A program made the translations under genes and the position numbers. Of a stretch of 64,000 nt of DNA, positions 1 through 14,540 are shown in pieces. The stretch lies in assembly GCA_023634235.1 (NCBI GenBank), contig JAMKCF010000019.1:4278001-4342000 (forward strand), in the 5' to 3' direction. Within the stretch, counting starts at the first letter, position 1; each line of letters starts with the position of its first letter. The notes beneath the pieces are model-generated. The model did not search any database and was not told the DNA's origin. It saw only the letters and a program-made list of their open reading frames with translations. This DNA comes from Pisaster brevispinus (lineage: Eukaryota > Echinodermata > Asteroidea > Forcipulatida > Asteriidae).

Positions 1-2485
1 GCTCATAGAGGTTTATGAAATCAGGAAAAGTCGCACGCCTGTCAGAGGTTTAATACAAACCTGCCCCTCCGAAACAAGACGCTGCATATGCATTCAGAAA
101 TCCTTTGAGAGGGGAGGGTGTGCTTTTCTTTCCCCAAACCCAGAGGGCGACTCTTTTTATCAGCGGGAAAATTGTGGGAAAGGGTTTGAGAAACACAGGG
201 CCATGCTCTGTAGATGTGGGGATAAAGGGGAAGACAATTTTGTGGCAGAAAAAAAATGCAGTAAAAAAAAAATGCAATAAATACAGGCACATGAGCAAAT
301 GTCTTGATTCGTACTACACAACCAGAAGCATTATTAAGATTTGGAATCCAATTTAGTATCAGATAAAAAAAACCTGAAAACCTTTCAAAAATAGAAAGGA
401 GGTTTTTTCATTCAATTTGAAAGGATGGAATGCATATTGTATTAAGAAAGGACAAACGGAGAACGAGGCCTGTGGAGGGGTGGTGAGCTTAAGATGCCTT
501 TGCTGCGAGGACTCTGTAATCCCCCAAGCCCCTTGGCCAAATACAAGTTGGGATTTACCTGGATTTGTGAAATGCTAGTGGTGCAGAATATTAAGGAATC
601 TGGGAGAATAAGGAATATTCCAGCTTTGCATGTCATTCAATCAATGAACAACGAGACTTCAAAATAAAATAAAAATTATAAAATAAATAAAGACATTTTA
701 TATAAAAATATATTTAAAAAAATGCGAAAGCTCAATCATCCTCGTAGACTACATCATAATCGGTGTAATTCTTCGTTATTATTTGACACTTTATGGAGGT
801 TGAATTCAATATAAAACGTGCTTGATATTCATTAATTGAAGAAAGCCGAGTCAGCAATTTTGTGCGAGTTTTTACTTCTTTTTTTCCAAATACTATTTGT
901 CCAAATTTTCACTGCGAATCCTCAAACATGGCAGCACTGTCTAACAGCTCCAGGGGTCATGTCAGGGTCAGTATGACCCGGAGTCTATGTCAAAGTGACC
1001 CAGAAATGGGTCAAACTGACGCAGAGTCCAATGGGCAATCTCTTAGGAGTCTACTTTCCCCCTTCTCGTCAATGGGGGCGCTTCGGACGAATTATGCAGG
1101 GTTACTGTACCGTTACCATCTTTAAAACGAGTAAGCTTTCGGATAAAAATTACGTGTACTCAATTTCTTTTCGGGGTTATTACCGAAAAAAAGAACCTAC
1201 CTTTAAATATTTTCCCCAATCCCAAACACTGAACACTCAAATCCCCGAAGTTCACACACGAAGACATCATTACTTAAACTTTCCCTAACCCCTGCAAGGA
1301 ACACACAATCTACATTTATTAGCATTGAGCCAATATTGAGCTTATTCTCAGCCTGTGGCAATATACAGTGCCATGAATCCCACAGCGATCGGTCTCACTC
1401 AGCCAAGAAACCCAAACTCATCCACGTGTAAAATCCCCACCTTTCCACATCTTTAATTTAATCAATTATGATTTTTATTTCCTTGTTATTTGATTTGGAT
1501 ACGATTTTCCCCTCATTATTTATGCTTATTTTTTTCCCCTATTGAAGACTGCACTTGGGTCATGCCACTATGCACATTTTAAGTGATCTTTCACTTAATT
1601 TCCATCCTAAACAGATATGGATGGTGCTCGTGAATGTAACAAATAAACATTGCGTTTCTCTTTTACTTTTTACAAAGTTCAATAGATGTTAAATTTGAAT
1701 CGGGGATAAAGAATTGTATTTGGTTTTACACATACACTGATGTGTGTCTAAAGCACTGTATACTCAGTACTTTCCCGAGTCCTGTAAAAGTTCCCTTACA
1801 TCGCACACACCTAATAAAACATTGTTTCCAGATCTAATTGGTTGGCTTTTAACAACATGCTTTTGTGTGTTTTTTTGCTCTTCATACCATTAGAGCATAG
1901 CAAGAATAAAGACAAATATGAAACTAGTTGAGTATAAGGCATTTCACTTTTGAGCCACAACCAATGGTTTATATCTGTTCACTGTATAGTGTATTCCCAA
2001 GTCACGTGACACAAAATCCCACAAGCAGCGGATAGTGCTTAAAAATTACACTAACGTTTCTTGAAGGTGTTATTGTATTATTCCAAGAGATAAGAAGACA
2101 TGAGAAGTCTATCAAAACTGTCACTCTGGCCCAGATATTCAGTTAAAAAAGTACAGCAGCCATTTTGAGTCTATTCAACGAATTTGCCAAACTGTAAACA
2201 AATCTGAAGCGGCTGAACAAAAACAGTAGGCATAAATCTGTTAAAGCATGCCAAACATTACAAACACCTACGTCAAAAGGGATCAATAAACTTTTCAAAC
2301 TACGAAAATCCTATACTGAAGAATTCCAGGAAACACATCTGGACCTACATGTGACGACACCCATGGAGTCAATTCTAGCACCCCAGTTTTTGCAGTGTAA
2401 CAACAAGATTCTGCTAAAAAAAAATCCACTGGCTTAACGTAAGTGTATTTGACTGGAGACAATCTAACCAATGCCATGTCAGAAA

Positions 2486-2690
2486 GTACCCGGATTCCAG
2501 ATGTGCCTGTCCCATTTCTGGGTCAGGCTGACCCGGGATGTGGCTAACAGAAATGGGATGTTATCGAATTCTGCGTAAGTTTGACCGGTTGCTGGGTCAA
2601 TTTGACACCGGATTATACTGACCAAGGCACGGGTCAGCCGCCACGGGAACTGGATCCTGGCCAAGTCGGACCCGGACGTTTTTGGAGTGT
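2486..2690. repeat. GGGTCA/TGACCC family copy, diverged
   Basis: Contains acccggattcc, tttctgggtcaggctgaccc, gctgggtcaatttgacacc and tcggacccgg, the same words as the 36.7-kb MITE in a longer, rearranged form. A shorter related stretch is at about 950-1,060. Confidence 0.45.
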
Positions 2691-4569
2691 AAGCAAGAAG
2701 TGTTTGCGTGTGCACATGCGCACTTTACGCAAGCTTTCTTCGCTGCGCAGAAATATTGACGTATAAGTATAGAGAACGCTTATAACTATAGAGGTGTATG
2801 TATTTCATCAGCAAAAAAATACATACAAATTATTCAAGTGAACCCCCCCCAAAAAAAACAAAAAAAACAAAAAACAAAACAACAACAACAACAACAACAT
2901 CAGAAACGCAAAAATCAATGAGTGAAACATTCCAGGAAAGACACCTGTTAAGTTACATGAGCGCCCGCACGTATGCCGTACGTACATGAAAATTCATCAC
3001 ATCCCATTGTTTTCATTATCTGAATTAGTCATCGCTGGCCTCGCTCATGTCAACGTAATAAGGAGACTATAAAAGAAACTGGTATCGTTAATTTTATTGA
3101 AGAAGAGAGGCGAGGCCAACATTTTTTCAGCATGACTGTACAACAAAATATCAACAGCTGCAAAAGCTGCCAATTTTTTGTCCTAATTCCATTATTGATT
3201 GCCTTTTCACCACTGGTCCGTAATTTGCAAATTGATGATGTACTGAACATCATTATGCAAAATTAATTTCTCTCTAAACGGATGCAATCTATTTCTTCCA
3301 GGCAGCGAAATTTATTTCACTTATATTTTGATTGGTTCTTTTTCTCGTGGTGGGGTTTACGTTGTTTCAACAATGAAGTTAAATCTGTAATAGTCTGTAC
3401 CCCGTGTATGTAGAAAACGTATGTGCATTTATAATGTCGGATAAGGGAAGTTGCGATCTGCACTTTATCTTACAAAGATAAATGTCAGGCAAATGCTTTA
3501 GCCAAATGTGACAACACTACTCAGTACTCAATTCTAAATATGAATTATGGCTTATCTCTGTGCCTCATGTGTTTTCCTTTTTAAATGTACTGTAGACACT
3601 AAGTTGAGATGGTTCAAATTTAGAATTATCCATATAATTTATGGTTCCAATTACGATCCTTTCCAAGAAGCAAATCTCGCTCGGATCTGTGTACTTTCTG
3701 TAAAGGTGAAGTGGAAACTTAGCTCCGCCTTTTTTGTACCATCACTATATCATTCTGAGAGGCACTATATCATTATTTAGATGGAACAAAAGGGAAAACT
3801 GGCATTAAAATTACTTCAGAAAATGACCTGTTACTTTTTCTGCAAAACGGACGCTCATTGGAACAACCCTGAATCTTCTTTACAGTTGCTGCTTTCAGGT
3901 GTACAACATGAAAATGGACGATGAATGTGGAAAAAAAGTACGGACGCTAAAAACGGCAGATTTTAATTTTAATCTTTTATTTGTTTTTAATTGGGTGTTC
4001 ACTTTGCTTTGTGCTCTTGGTTATTATCTAATTATCATCTAATTCCACTCTGTTTTTTTTTTTCAATAGTGTTTTGGGGAACGCCAGTAAGACATTGGTT
4101 TCGAAGGTAAAATTAATGCATCATCACAAGGAAGTAACGATTCCCCCCCCCCCCCCCCCCGTGCAATGAACAGGCGCACACTGACCCCGCCGTTGAGTCC
4201 ACTGTGTCCCCCACAGACGTAAAGCTTAAAGTCAATACATTAGTTTCCAAGTAATTGATTTTTCACTGCCTTGAAAGATAATTGATATTGAACAAGCTTG
4301 TCCAGATTTGTAGAGATCCCGAAACGGGAAATAATCCCTTCAAGTGATATGGTTTTCAAGCAAAGTTTACCTGAGACACTCACAATATCCTCACTACATG
4401 GATTCCTAAAATAATCTCGTGGAATAAGTTTACGGTTTGTTTTTGCTGATAGATGGGTATTCCTGCGGAACACGAAGGTACAGTAAAGCACTTTGCTCTC
4501 AGAGCTTTCCAATGATGTAGCAAAGAACAAAAAACCATGAGCAACTGATTTGGTCCCGGACTTGAACTT

Positions 4570-4960
4570 GAGTCATAACTGTCAATGCCTCAGACTCAAC
4601 ACTCAGGACTCGCACTCGATTTGATATGGACTTGGACTCGGGTCATAACGGTCAATGACTCGGACTCAACACTCAGGACTCACACTCGATTTGACATGGA
4701 CTTGGACTCGGGTTATAACGGTCAATGACTCGGACTCGACAGTGAGGACAAGCACTCGACTGGACTTGGACTTTGTCTACTCGGACTCAACACTGAGGGC
4801 TCACACTCGATTGAACTCGGACTTTGACTTGAGTCACAACTGTCAATGACTCGGACTCGACACTCAGAACCCGCACTCAATGGAACTCACAGTCTTACAC
4901 TTGAGCCACAAAATATCAATGACTCAGACACTGAGGACACTCACACTCAGGCTAAAGGAT
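4570..4960. repeat. Minisatellite, ~70-bp unit, about six copies
   Basis: Units repeat gtcaatgactcggactc followed by aacactcaggactc and tggacttggactcggg, with increasing divergence towards the right. Apparent open frames here follow the repeat and are not taken as genes. Confidence 0.75.
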
Positions 4961-5032
4961 TACGGACTCGACAATAAGACTTCCACTGGACAACCAATCT
5001 CACTCATACCGTGTCCGAATTGTCGGATACAG

Positions 5033-5130
5033 CTACGGCTACGACTGTTGCTAAGGGTGTTGCTAATAGCGTCCCATACTTCAACACATGATGACGCTGC
5101 GATCTAGCCGTAGCCGTAGCTGTAGCCACC
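5033..5130. mobile_element. Small MITE with CTACGGCTACG-type ends
   Basis: Ends read acagctacggctacg on the left and cgtagccgtagctgtagcc on the right, inverted to each other, with about 65 bases between. No coding content. Confidence 0.5.
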
Positions 5131-5310
5131 AATTCAGACACATCATGTTAACCCCTTCAATGCTTGCAGAGGGAAGTACAATAATACCGATATTATTATA
5201 TGACACACTGTACGATAAAGCACTGTATTCTCTGCCTGCAAGGAGAAGATTTACAGACGGGCAGCATAAAGCCTTTATGAAATTTAACCGTTTTGCCTAT
5301 TGACAACATC

Positions 5311-5380
5311 CAGCTTTGTGGTCTAGCAGTTAAGACTTCTGCTCGTGGAGAATGATGGGTTTAAATCCAGACAACCTAAG
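5311..5380 (+). mobile_element. tRNA-like SINE head
   Basis: A-box-like tggtctagcag (5319-5329) and B-box-like ggtttaaatcc (5358-5368) are close to Pol III spacing. The arms do not fold into a convincing tRNA. Confidence 0.45.
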
Positions 5381-6082
5381 GGTGACTGGTGTGTGGTTTT
5401 TTTTAAACAGAACTCGGTTAAGGCTATGGAGGTAGACATCTCTAGTTCTACTTCCATGGTAAGACTGATTATGGTCTTCGTTAAATCAGAACCAGCAAAG
5501 CACGTGAATAAATGCGCACAGTTTCTCCATGACGATGTGTGGATTTCAGGAGTATAATACTTGCATGGGGTAACTATGTAAACAGTAGTGACATTTTAAT
5601 ACACTCTAACTAATGAGTCCTTTCTAACAAACATTTGTATAACCTTGAAAACAGTGCAATCAGTGTGATATAATTCTTATGTGAAATGTATTCCGTATGT
5701 TTACCACCGTTACCATCTTTATAAATACTAAAGAAAACATACAATTCCCAAAATGTGCACGAAAACCTAATATGTTGAGCAAATTTAAATACAATATGTA
5801 AAATTGCTACAATAAAACTATTCAAATTTTCATTCTTGTTTAACATTCGTGTTGAGAAAATTTATCTGTGTTCAAAGATAGGGTTAAGTTAAAGATTTGT
5901 TTTTGTCAACAAATTGCTGGTTTAAAGACACAATCTTCAAGAAAGATATACACTAACAGCAACATGTAAAAGTTTCGGCTGAAAACAGGGTCTACTGTCA
6001 CGTTATTGTCATGCAAGAACGTCGAATCCAACCACAGCAAGGTGACAGCGGGTACCAACTGCATCTCTGGCTGCATGCGGAA

Positions 6083-6131
6083 ATTTGAATCTTCGAAAAC
6101 TCACCATGAAGTGAGTTTTGGAGATTCAAAT
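6083..6131. repeat. Short hairpin, ~21-bp stem and 6-base loop
   Basis: tttgaatcttcgaaaactca pairs with gtgagttttggagattcaaa around catgaa, with one or two mismatches. The loop is too small for a typical microRNA precursor. Confidence 0.5.
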
Positions 6132-9100
6132 GTTTTGACAAATTTATATTTCATTTCAGGGAGTGCGTGCACATTTATATAAGAAATAGATGTCCAAATA
6201 TATGCTTGCATGATTCGTTTTTTTTTCCAAATAGAAATTGAATGATTAATTCGAAACTAATGTTGGGCGGTTCTGAAACAAAACCATAACGTTGAGTGGT
6301 TCTGATACAAAACCACAATAAAGTCATAACGCAAGCGTAATCAAAAGTATCGGTTTCTGTGCATGAATAATTCATGCCTTAACAAACTAAAACGATGAGA
6401 GGTGGGGTTAACACACACACCCATTCCTCCAACCAGAGTCATGTTGACGCAATGTGCGGGTAGGTATCCCCCAACGCCCCTGTCAAGTGCTGACAACAAA
6501 AAGTAAACAAAATCTCCAACTGTGCATTCCTAATTTTCATCGAGATAATGGAAATACATAATTAATTAAAAATTGGCGTAAGGCGGTGCTGATACATGCC
6601 TAATTCCTACGGCCAAAGTCATGTTTATACTATATGCTGGTAGTAGGTTTAGCATGCCACCCCCCCCCCCCCACCCCACAATCTCGTCATCACATCACCC
6701 GTGAGTCATACAATAGCGTATGGGAGATGATGATAGATGAACACAGCAAGCAGTGTATCCTTGCTGTATTAGATCGTGTGTACATAATGCTAATGGAACT
6801 TCGTTGGCTTTAATCTTTGCATTTCAGTTTATGTTTCACTGGATCGTACACAAGAACGGTATTGCTGCATGCAGTGGCGAGATTCGGAGACAGTATGTCC
6901 AGATACGAAGGAGTGTGCTTGCAAAATTCTCACAGTGCTGCTATGCACAGCCTCATTCTGAACTCCCAGTATTCTGTCCGTAAAAGAAACAATATTTCTG
7001 ACTTCTAGTCTGAAAAAAGTATGGGTTTGATTCATATTTAATTTGTTTATCCTTCTTCAACCTTACAGTAGAACACTGTTTTTCAATGGAGCCCTGTAGT
7101 TACAAACATTCATAAAGACATCAATGCTAAAGAATAGGTTTGTGGTGATGCAGTTTGAATAATCTTTGCAGGCCTGGAATCAAACGCCAGCCACGGAGGT
7201 CATGGCCTCCTTTGCCCTGGTCTTGACCTTGATGCCCCTTCAAAAGACTCACATATATTTTAAGATTGTCCACTGCATAAAAAGTGCCCTTTGCAGCATG
7301 GAAATGGCCTTGCCTTTTCAAAGATGAATTTCCAAGCCTACAAACGGTCTTATTTTTATATTTTTATTAAAAAAACATCAACAAAAGTATCTATAAAAAT
7401 TTCAAGGAAATAGATACTCGCATTTTGCAGACATAAGTTTGCTTTCTTTGCCTCATCAGGCTAGAGAAAAGATCAGATTTGTAGGCAATTACAAAAGAAT
7501 TTTGAAACTTATTCAAAATATCAGTAGCGGAACCAATTTGGAACCAAGAAGCTTTCAGAATCATCTTAGATTTTAAGGATCACCTAAACTTTTGTTTTAA
7601 AAAGTAATTTGCAAGTTGTTTATTGATAACACTTTGATCGCCACTCAGCACACTTGTTATTCAACGAACCTGATGACATTTGCTGGCCTGGGCATCATGG
7701 GTTGTTGCTTCCAAATCGCCCTAGTCTTGTGAATAATTCATAAATCGAGTTCCACAAACCAGACCTGTTGGCCTTAGTAGTACTTTTGCCACACATGAAA
7801 CATAATCTACACATAACACAACCCAACTCGTCTGCGCCGAAGAAGAAACTGAATATTTTAACAAATTCTCCGTAACATTCTGTCTCGGTGGAATTAGGGA
7901 CTTAGTTTTCTTCTTGGGAGGTTTGACAATTTGATGTATCAAATGCTGATCGATGCTAACTTGTTTCCCATAATGTGCACCCGAAGAATACCGTGCACAA
8001 TAATATTTGTTTTAACGTACCTCGTTACATCTTCTTAAATATTCTGAGACACAGTCATCTAAAATCTTTCATGATTTGGAAGGGAAAAAACCAACAATAT
8101 TATTTTGATACGAAACATACTTATGTTGGGGGGGGGGGAGGGTTCAATCTAAAATACTGTCCGAGATGCAGTTTGAAGACCCCATAGATCACTGTTTCAT
8201 ATTTTGATAGTGGCAATGAAAACAAGCCTGATATGAACGTGCATCCCTTGCAAAATATATTTTAATTGTAATCACTAAAAACAGGATCACCTGGTTTGAT
8301 TAAATTTTTCTCAGTTTGGTAGGGAGGTGTGCTGATGAAAATGAGTTTCCTGTTCCAAAAAACGCATTGTTTTGATTCCCTTTAATGTCATTCAGACATT
8401 CCCTTTAAGAATACGAGAGGCGTCAGCCCTCATCAAGGTAGACAGACATTCATTTTGCTGGTTTGATGAGTAGGAATGATTGACATCCACACCAACTATG
8501 ACTAACCTCAATCCTGTAGAGAATCAAAGGCAATCTAGGCTGACTCAATCAGTTATCCAGACAGTTTTTAAAAAATTCAGACTAGACGAATAACCCAGGA
8601 AATCTTAATTATGTATATAGGTACATATATATATGTTTTATATATGACCTAAAGAATCAAACATTGCACCCTTATGATTCATCCCAAATGAATTAACTCT
8701 AGCATTGTGAATGTGAACAATACACCTTGTTCACTACTTCCATCATTATCTTGTCCATACTTTCATCATTATAAATTGAGGCCACCATACTTATTTGTCT
8801 GTTAGCAGAGCGATCTCGCTTTCAAACTATCATGTGTGTGTTTTTTATGTGAATAAATACAAACGATTCAAAGTACCTCTTCATGCTTGCAGTCTGTAAG
8901 GAAAAAGGTGACTCCTAACTATCACAATATCGTTATTTATCACCGATGTATGCAGCATAATAGCCAGACAGATGGGTTATATATATGCCAAACTCGCTTG
9001 AAAACCAACGGCCAACAAGACAAACCACAATGTTTGATGATAATTCCCAGTAGTTAATAAAATTCGACTACACAGCTGTTCACGTTACACCGTAAAAAGA

Positions 9101-10404
9101 CTTCCAGAATATTGTTATGGTTTGGTATTCTTTAATTTCAAGTAAATACACCATAAAAGAATAACATCTTAAGCATATTTCTGACATATGCGATCAATGC
9201 TATGTGAGTATCATATCAACTATCCTCTTATCAGAAGAGCATCATTACATCAGCCTCGGTTTAGATACACTGAGTTGAATGAGATGAAACAATATGGTCG
9301 AGCCAAGCATGTTTACTGTACCACTCATCAGTACAATGGACTCCAACCAGCACTTAACATTTACAAACGGTAAGAGGTACAATGAGTGAATCTACTTCAG
9401 CAAACGTTATCCGATACGCCAGTTACTCATTCCCTTAGAGTGTTGTAATCTACAAGCCAACATTTACAAGGAAGGATGGCACCTGAATACCAATTTAGTA
9501 ATTTTAAAGATGCTCCCCCAACGCTGTACCTCAGAGCGTCTCTTTAATTTCACCCCCAACCCTTTCCCTCCCCCATCCCGACAGCCATGAATAATTTGCC
9601 GAAGGGTGCAGCTGAATACACATCCCTACGGGTTGCCGAGGCCCCCGGTCCTAGCAAGCAAGGTGTCTACAATGTCACTTTCGCCATCACATTGCTGGTC
9701 TTCAAATGATTCTTTAGCGAACAGAAAAAGTCGGCATTTTAGCAATTTCACAGCCACTTTACATACACTGGCAATATCTCGCTCCGTTCAGTGGTCACAT
9801 GCTTTCAAAGGCCTATATGTTTTCCGTTAACGTATTTTTAATTTACAGTTAGATTCGCAGAAGAAAAATTAATTTATCTCATTTCATTTCGTTTATTATT
9901 TCTGGTTGTGAAGCCAAGGGCTCTCGCTTTAGAATTGAATACACGAAAGCAAGCTATTGCTTACCTATGTCATGAACAACTCCTTGCACAGTATAGGGAC
10001 TGGGAGTTGTACAATTTGATTTAGGCCTAAGTAGCTTTTGTTGAACGTTTACCTTGCATTGTACCTTTTGGTGTGATTTGTCTCACAAAATTATGTGGTA
10101 ACTGCTTGAAGACGTGTTTGCAAAGGATGTTTGACCTAAAATGTTAAATTTGACTTTCCAGTATTCCTTGTTCGCTCTCAAAGGTAAATAACTCAAAATT
10201 CCCTTCCCCATTTTCCTCTTTACCCCCCCCCCCCCCCAATGAAACTGTCTAGTTATGCAACTGAATTGGGTTCACGCACATGATTACAAAAGTTACACAG
10301 TCCCACTACAAAAATCCATTAAAAAATTATAACAAACAGCGCAAGGCAAATGATTACAATATCATACAGAGATTAAAGAGTGGGGGAGTTTGATTGGAAC
10401 AGTA

Positions 10405-10571
10405 CACTGTAAAAACTGGGGGTGCTTAATTGATCATCTTGGTATCTATACTCCGACAATTACGGTGTTAATCTCACCAACGATGTAATAGTGGGAATAA
10501 ATAACACAATGTTGGTGTTGTCTCATATAGATAAAGTACAAATAAATTGAACACCCCGGTTTTTTGCAGTG
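10405..10571. mobile_element. MITE with CACTG ends, 167 bp
   Basis: Left end CACTGTAAAAACTGGGGG and right end CCCCGGTTTTTTGCAGTG are inverted, with TA on both sides. A related element spans about 21,337-21,540 and a right-end fragment occurs near 2,380-2,412. No coding capacity. Confidence 0.65.
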
Positions 10572-11689
10572 TAACAACCCCAAAAGACATTTTGAATAAC
10601 ACATGTCAACAGGTTTAAAAACAGACCATTGTGGTAGGAACGAAAAACAGAAAAAGGTTAGATATCCACCACAATCTAAAAAGTACATGTGGACATGAAT
10701 ACCACACCTAGAAAATAAAGTACATCACAAATCAATAAAGTCTACCCTTTTTCATGTTGACTTTCGTTCTGACTCACACAGGGACTTAACTTGTTACACC
10801 CTGAACGTCACCCATGCTGACATGCACAAATTTATCAAGTAATTCAATTCACAACCCAATCTCGTGTTCCTCGCATCTGCAACAAAAGGGAGATGGCAAA
10901 GAACTGAATTGAAAAATTTGTCATGCTCACATGGTCCCGTCCTGGACTGTTTTTTTTTTTTTTTTTTTTTTCCATCCGGTCTTCTTCTTTCCCATGGAAC
11001 GCCCCTTAATTTATTGCCCACAGCCCGTGATCGTAATCTGTTGATAATTTATTTCAATGCAGGTGTCTCTGATTGCTGATATGATTGCAAGAGAATGCTG
11101 CAAAAAAGAAAGAATTTTTTCTTTTATGCAGAACAATTTTAAAAGGTGGTTCTCCAAGGCCTACGACACAAATGTGATATAACAAAGTACGTGCGCCTGA
11201 CACAGTTTGTGATTCTGAGTGTAAATCACTGAATGTTGATGCACTTAGCAAAAGCAGCTGGGCAAATTTTCAACTGCTACTTGTCAACCTGTACATGCAT
11301 TAAGATATGGGTAGTGTAGACACACGTACATGTACATGTCACATCCCTGACAACACCAGCTTCATGACGGCAGAAACATGGCATACAAACTATGCGTCAA
11401 ACAAATAAACATACTTCATAAACTCCAGAGCTTCGCGTTGACTTGGGTTTATTTATGAGATTTTCTTAGATGTTTATTTGAGTTGGGGCTTAGAAAACAT
11501 ATAACCATCTAAAAAATCACATAAAGAACGCCTCCGTAGATGGTTATTTTCGGCAGTTCGTGTAAACAACCAAAACAATGAAAATGTGAAAGGCAAAAAG
11601 GCTGCCCGTGGATGACTATTTCGTATGTATTGAAGCTACTTTTGAAAATAAAAAAATAAGCAAAAGTAACTGCACCAACAACAATAACA

Positions 11690-11695
11690 GTAACA

Positions 11696-11754
<59 letters not shown>

Positions 11755-11990
11755 TCAGTGACAGTAACAGCAACAGCAACAGCGAGAGCAACAACAACGG
11801 TAACAGCAACATCAACAGCAACAGCAACATCAAGAGGAACAGCAACAGCAACAGCCACAGCAACATAGTAACAGCAACAGCAACGGCAACAGCAACAGCA
11901 ACAGTAACAACAACAGCAACAGCAAAGGCAAAACAACAACAGCAGCAACAACAACAACATCAACAGCAACAGCAACAGCAATATCAACAA
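11690..11990. repeat. AACAGC-type microsatellite, ~300 bp
   Basis: Nearly continuous AACAGC/CAACAG repeats with AACATC and AACGGC variants. Long open frames in several readings (poly-TA, poly-LLL) are caused by the repeat. Confidence 0.9.
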
Positions 11991-13877
11991 CAACACTTGT
12001 ACATGGTGTACACTCTCACTCTTTCCCTCCTGCCTGGTTGATGCACTTGTTGTAAAATATTCAAATTTATGTTTGAAGCGAAATGCGAGCAGCCAGCTAA
12101 CAAAAATGCAGCGCTCACCCGAATGCAATGGTCTACATCTAAACATCCAAACTGTGAGTTCTTGATGTCGATTAGAGGTCAAGGAGAAACACTCATAAAT
12201 TACACAAAATGAACATTTGTCATTCATTAACGCCCAATTTTTACAGCGACGTGCTGATATTGAAAAGACAAATTAATGAGCAAGGTGGTCATTAAAAGGA
12301 GCAAGGTGGGTCACCTCATTTTTAAACCACAGCAGCGAAATCGATGTACACTTTCATTGCAGGTATTTTTTTTCTCCGAATACGTATTTTAAAAGGAGAA
12401 TAAACATAATGAAATACAATAAATATCCATCTTTTACATCATTACCATTATCATAGACTTTGGTGGAACAGTATTTCAGCTGAAATTTTCACTTGCAGAA
12501 TATTCCAAAAACAATCAATACAGAAGTCAGCAGAAGTAGATTGGTTTTAAGATTACAATGGTGTCTGAAAATCGAATTATTGTTTCAGGATGCATACCTT
12601 ACTTGTCATAAATTTCCAAACAATGTAAATTTCTTTGTGAATTTTAAAACTTAACGAATCAAATCATCAGGAGACCTTGATGACCAGGCTTTAAAATCTC
12701 ATCTTGACTAACCATAGAATCATTTGCATATCAAAAGGTTATATAAATGTATTCAACAAATTTTCCATTATGTAAATATCCGTATTTATTTTGAGTGTAG
12801 TTGTTGTTGTTTTGTTACAAGAGTGGGAAGTCGACTAGAACAAAATCAATACACTATGGAAATCAGCGCCAGCCACAGAGCTCGCTCCTCGGAGGTAATG
12901 CCCCCCACAGTTTGCAAACAGTCTCAGAAATACGCCGGGGAATAAGTCCCGCCTCCATAACTCGATTCCCTGGCACTTACGGACGGGAGGAATGCCACAG
13001 ACAAACAATGAATTATGCATTTACTTGCGAGAGGAGAAGCCCCTGATTTTACGCATTAAGAAAGAAGGGGGAAAAAGATCAAGGACAGGGAGCGTACGTC
13101 CTAAATGCTCATTCAGAGTTCCATTCAAGACAATTTCACCATAAAGAAGTCCTCGTAGAAAGCGCTTAATGAAGACTATTTACACGTTGTCATTGTGATG
13201 CTCAACTCAATCATTTGACAAAGAACACAATTCTGGGTTCTGATCTTCCACTTCATTATAGTTATAATAAAACTAGGGCGAGCTCTACCTGTGTCACGCT
13301 CACAACCGAGCTTCCCAATCACCTTTAGGCAAAATTTACTTTGGGTACATTTCGTACGATTGTCCACTTACAAAATGTCAGCTATGTGAACTGATGCATG
13401 GTGACTGGGGTAAGGGTTTAAGTGCTGAGGTTGTGTCACATGATTTCAAACGCACCTAATAAGTTCTTACCTTGCTCTATGTTCTAACCTACGAACGGCA
13501 CTTTCGAAGCAAAGCCATCGGTTTTTAGGCTCCCATTTGCTCAGTTTGAAACCCAGTTATATACGAATACAAGCGTTTTCAAAACAACTAACGAAGTGCA
13601 CAAGCCAAAGCCGTGATTTCGAAAAGGGTCTGTGTCTACTTCGACATGTGCCACCATTGTTGTCATGTTCCACGCACGCATTAGCAGTCATCAATACTGA
13701 TTTCAGTTAATACAAAGAACAGGCCAGACTAACTTTCCTGTCAGCCTCAGTTTGGTTCAAACTGGTTTGAAATAGCCTGAAAAATAAACTTCACCTAATT
13801 TGAAATTTCCCCAAGGGTGCAGATAGAAGAAAATGGATGTAGAGTGCAAAAACGCTGTCCTCTTACATTGAATGTTT

Positions 13878-14540
13878 GCCACTTGAGCACCACTGTGCCT
13901 TTTAGGTCAAATGAAAATGTGCGATTTACAACTTCCTTGAGAGTACATGTTAAGTTAATAGGTCTTTGTCTTTCACATGCTACGTGTATGTACCTGCATA
14001 AATCCCTCCATAGATCTGACTGACCATCAAAACAAAACATTTCAAAGGTAATTGAAAGTGGTCTGATCACGTCAGGGAACACAAAAAACAGTCCGCTTGA
14101 AAATGTGGCACTTGAGCACACATTGACCTGTAAGGTCAAGAGAAATATAACTGTATAAACTTGAGAGAGCCCAATGCTAATAGACTATTGTCTTACACAT
14201 GCTAAGTAGTGTACGTACCTGCATAAAACCTTCAATAGATTTGACTGACCATCAAAACAGAACCTTCTAAAGGTAAGTGAAAGTGGTTTGCAAGTCAAGG
14301 AAAGCCCAAACAGTCCTCTACGTTGAAAAATTTGCATTTAAGCACATTGTGACTTTAAATGTCAAGGGAAAATGTGACAGTAAACACTTTGCTTGAGAGT
14401 ACATGCTATCAGGCTATCGTCTTACTCATGCTACGTGTATGTACCTGTACAAATCCATCCATAGATCTGACCGACCATCAAAACACTACCTTCTAAGGCT
14501 AGTATAAAAGTGCTTTGATCAAGTCATACAGCAAGGAATG
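13878..14540. repeat. Tandem repeat, ~230-bp unit, three copies
   Basis: Starts with acttgagcac or a variant at about 13,878, 14,109 and 14,338. Each unit later has cttacacatgctacgtgta-like words, then cctccatagatctgactgacc-like words. The copies are about 80% alike by eye. Confidence 0.75.

Noticed and set aside
7660..7712. Phase 0 acceptor followed by GDLEATT on the minus strand as a possible DFG-like exon.
   Set aside because: Poor pyrimidine tract, wrong spacing from the previous exon and no further kinase similarity.
9560..9665. Minus-strand reading ATRRDVYSAAPFGKLFMAV, similar to kinase subdomain IX (DVYSFG).
   Set aside because: A stop precedes it, no good acceptor or donor is present, and the residues after DVYS do not fit. 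Chance similarity is likely.
11616..12227. Longest open frame in the left part (203 codons, minus strand).
   Set aside because: Most of it is the AACAGC microsatellite read as poly-Leu/Ala/Val.
13468..13560. Minus-strand reading LSKWEPKNRWLCFESAVRRLE before a good GTAAGA donor, resembling kinase subdomain XI.
   Set aside because: No acceptor in frame, RP is missing, and DFG-to-APE exons are not found between it and 15,566. It also precedes the 9.6-kb DVYS-like piece in transcription order, the reverse of kinase order.
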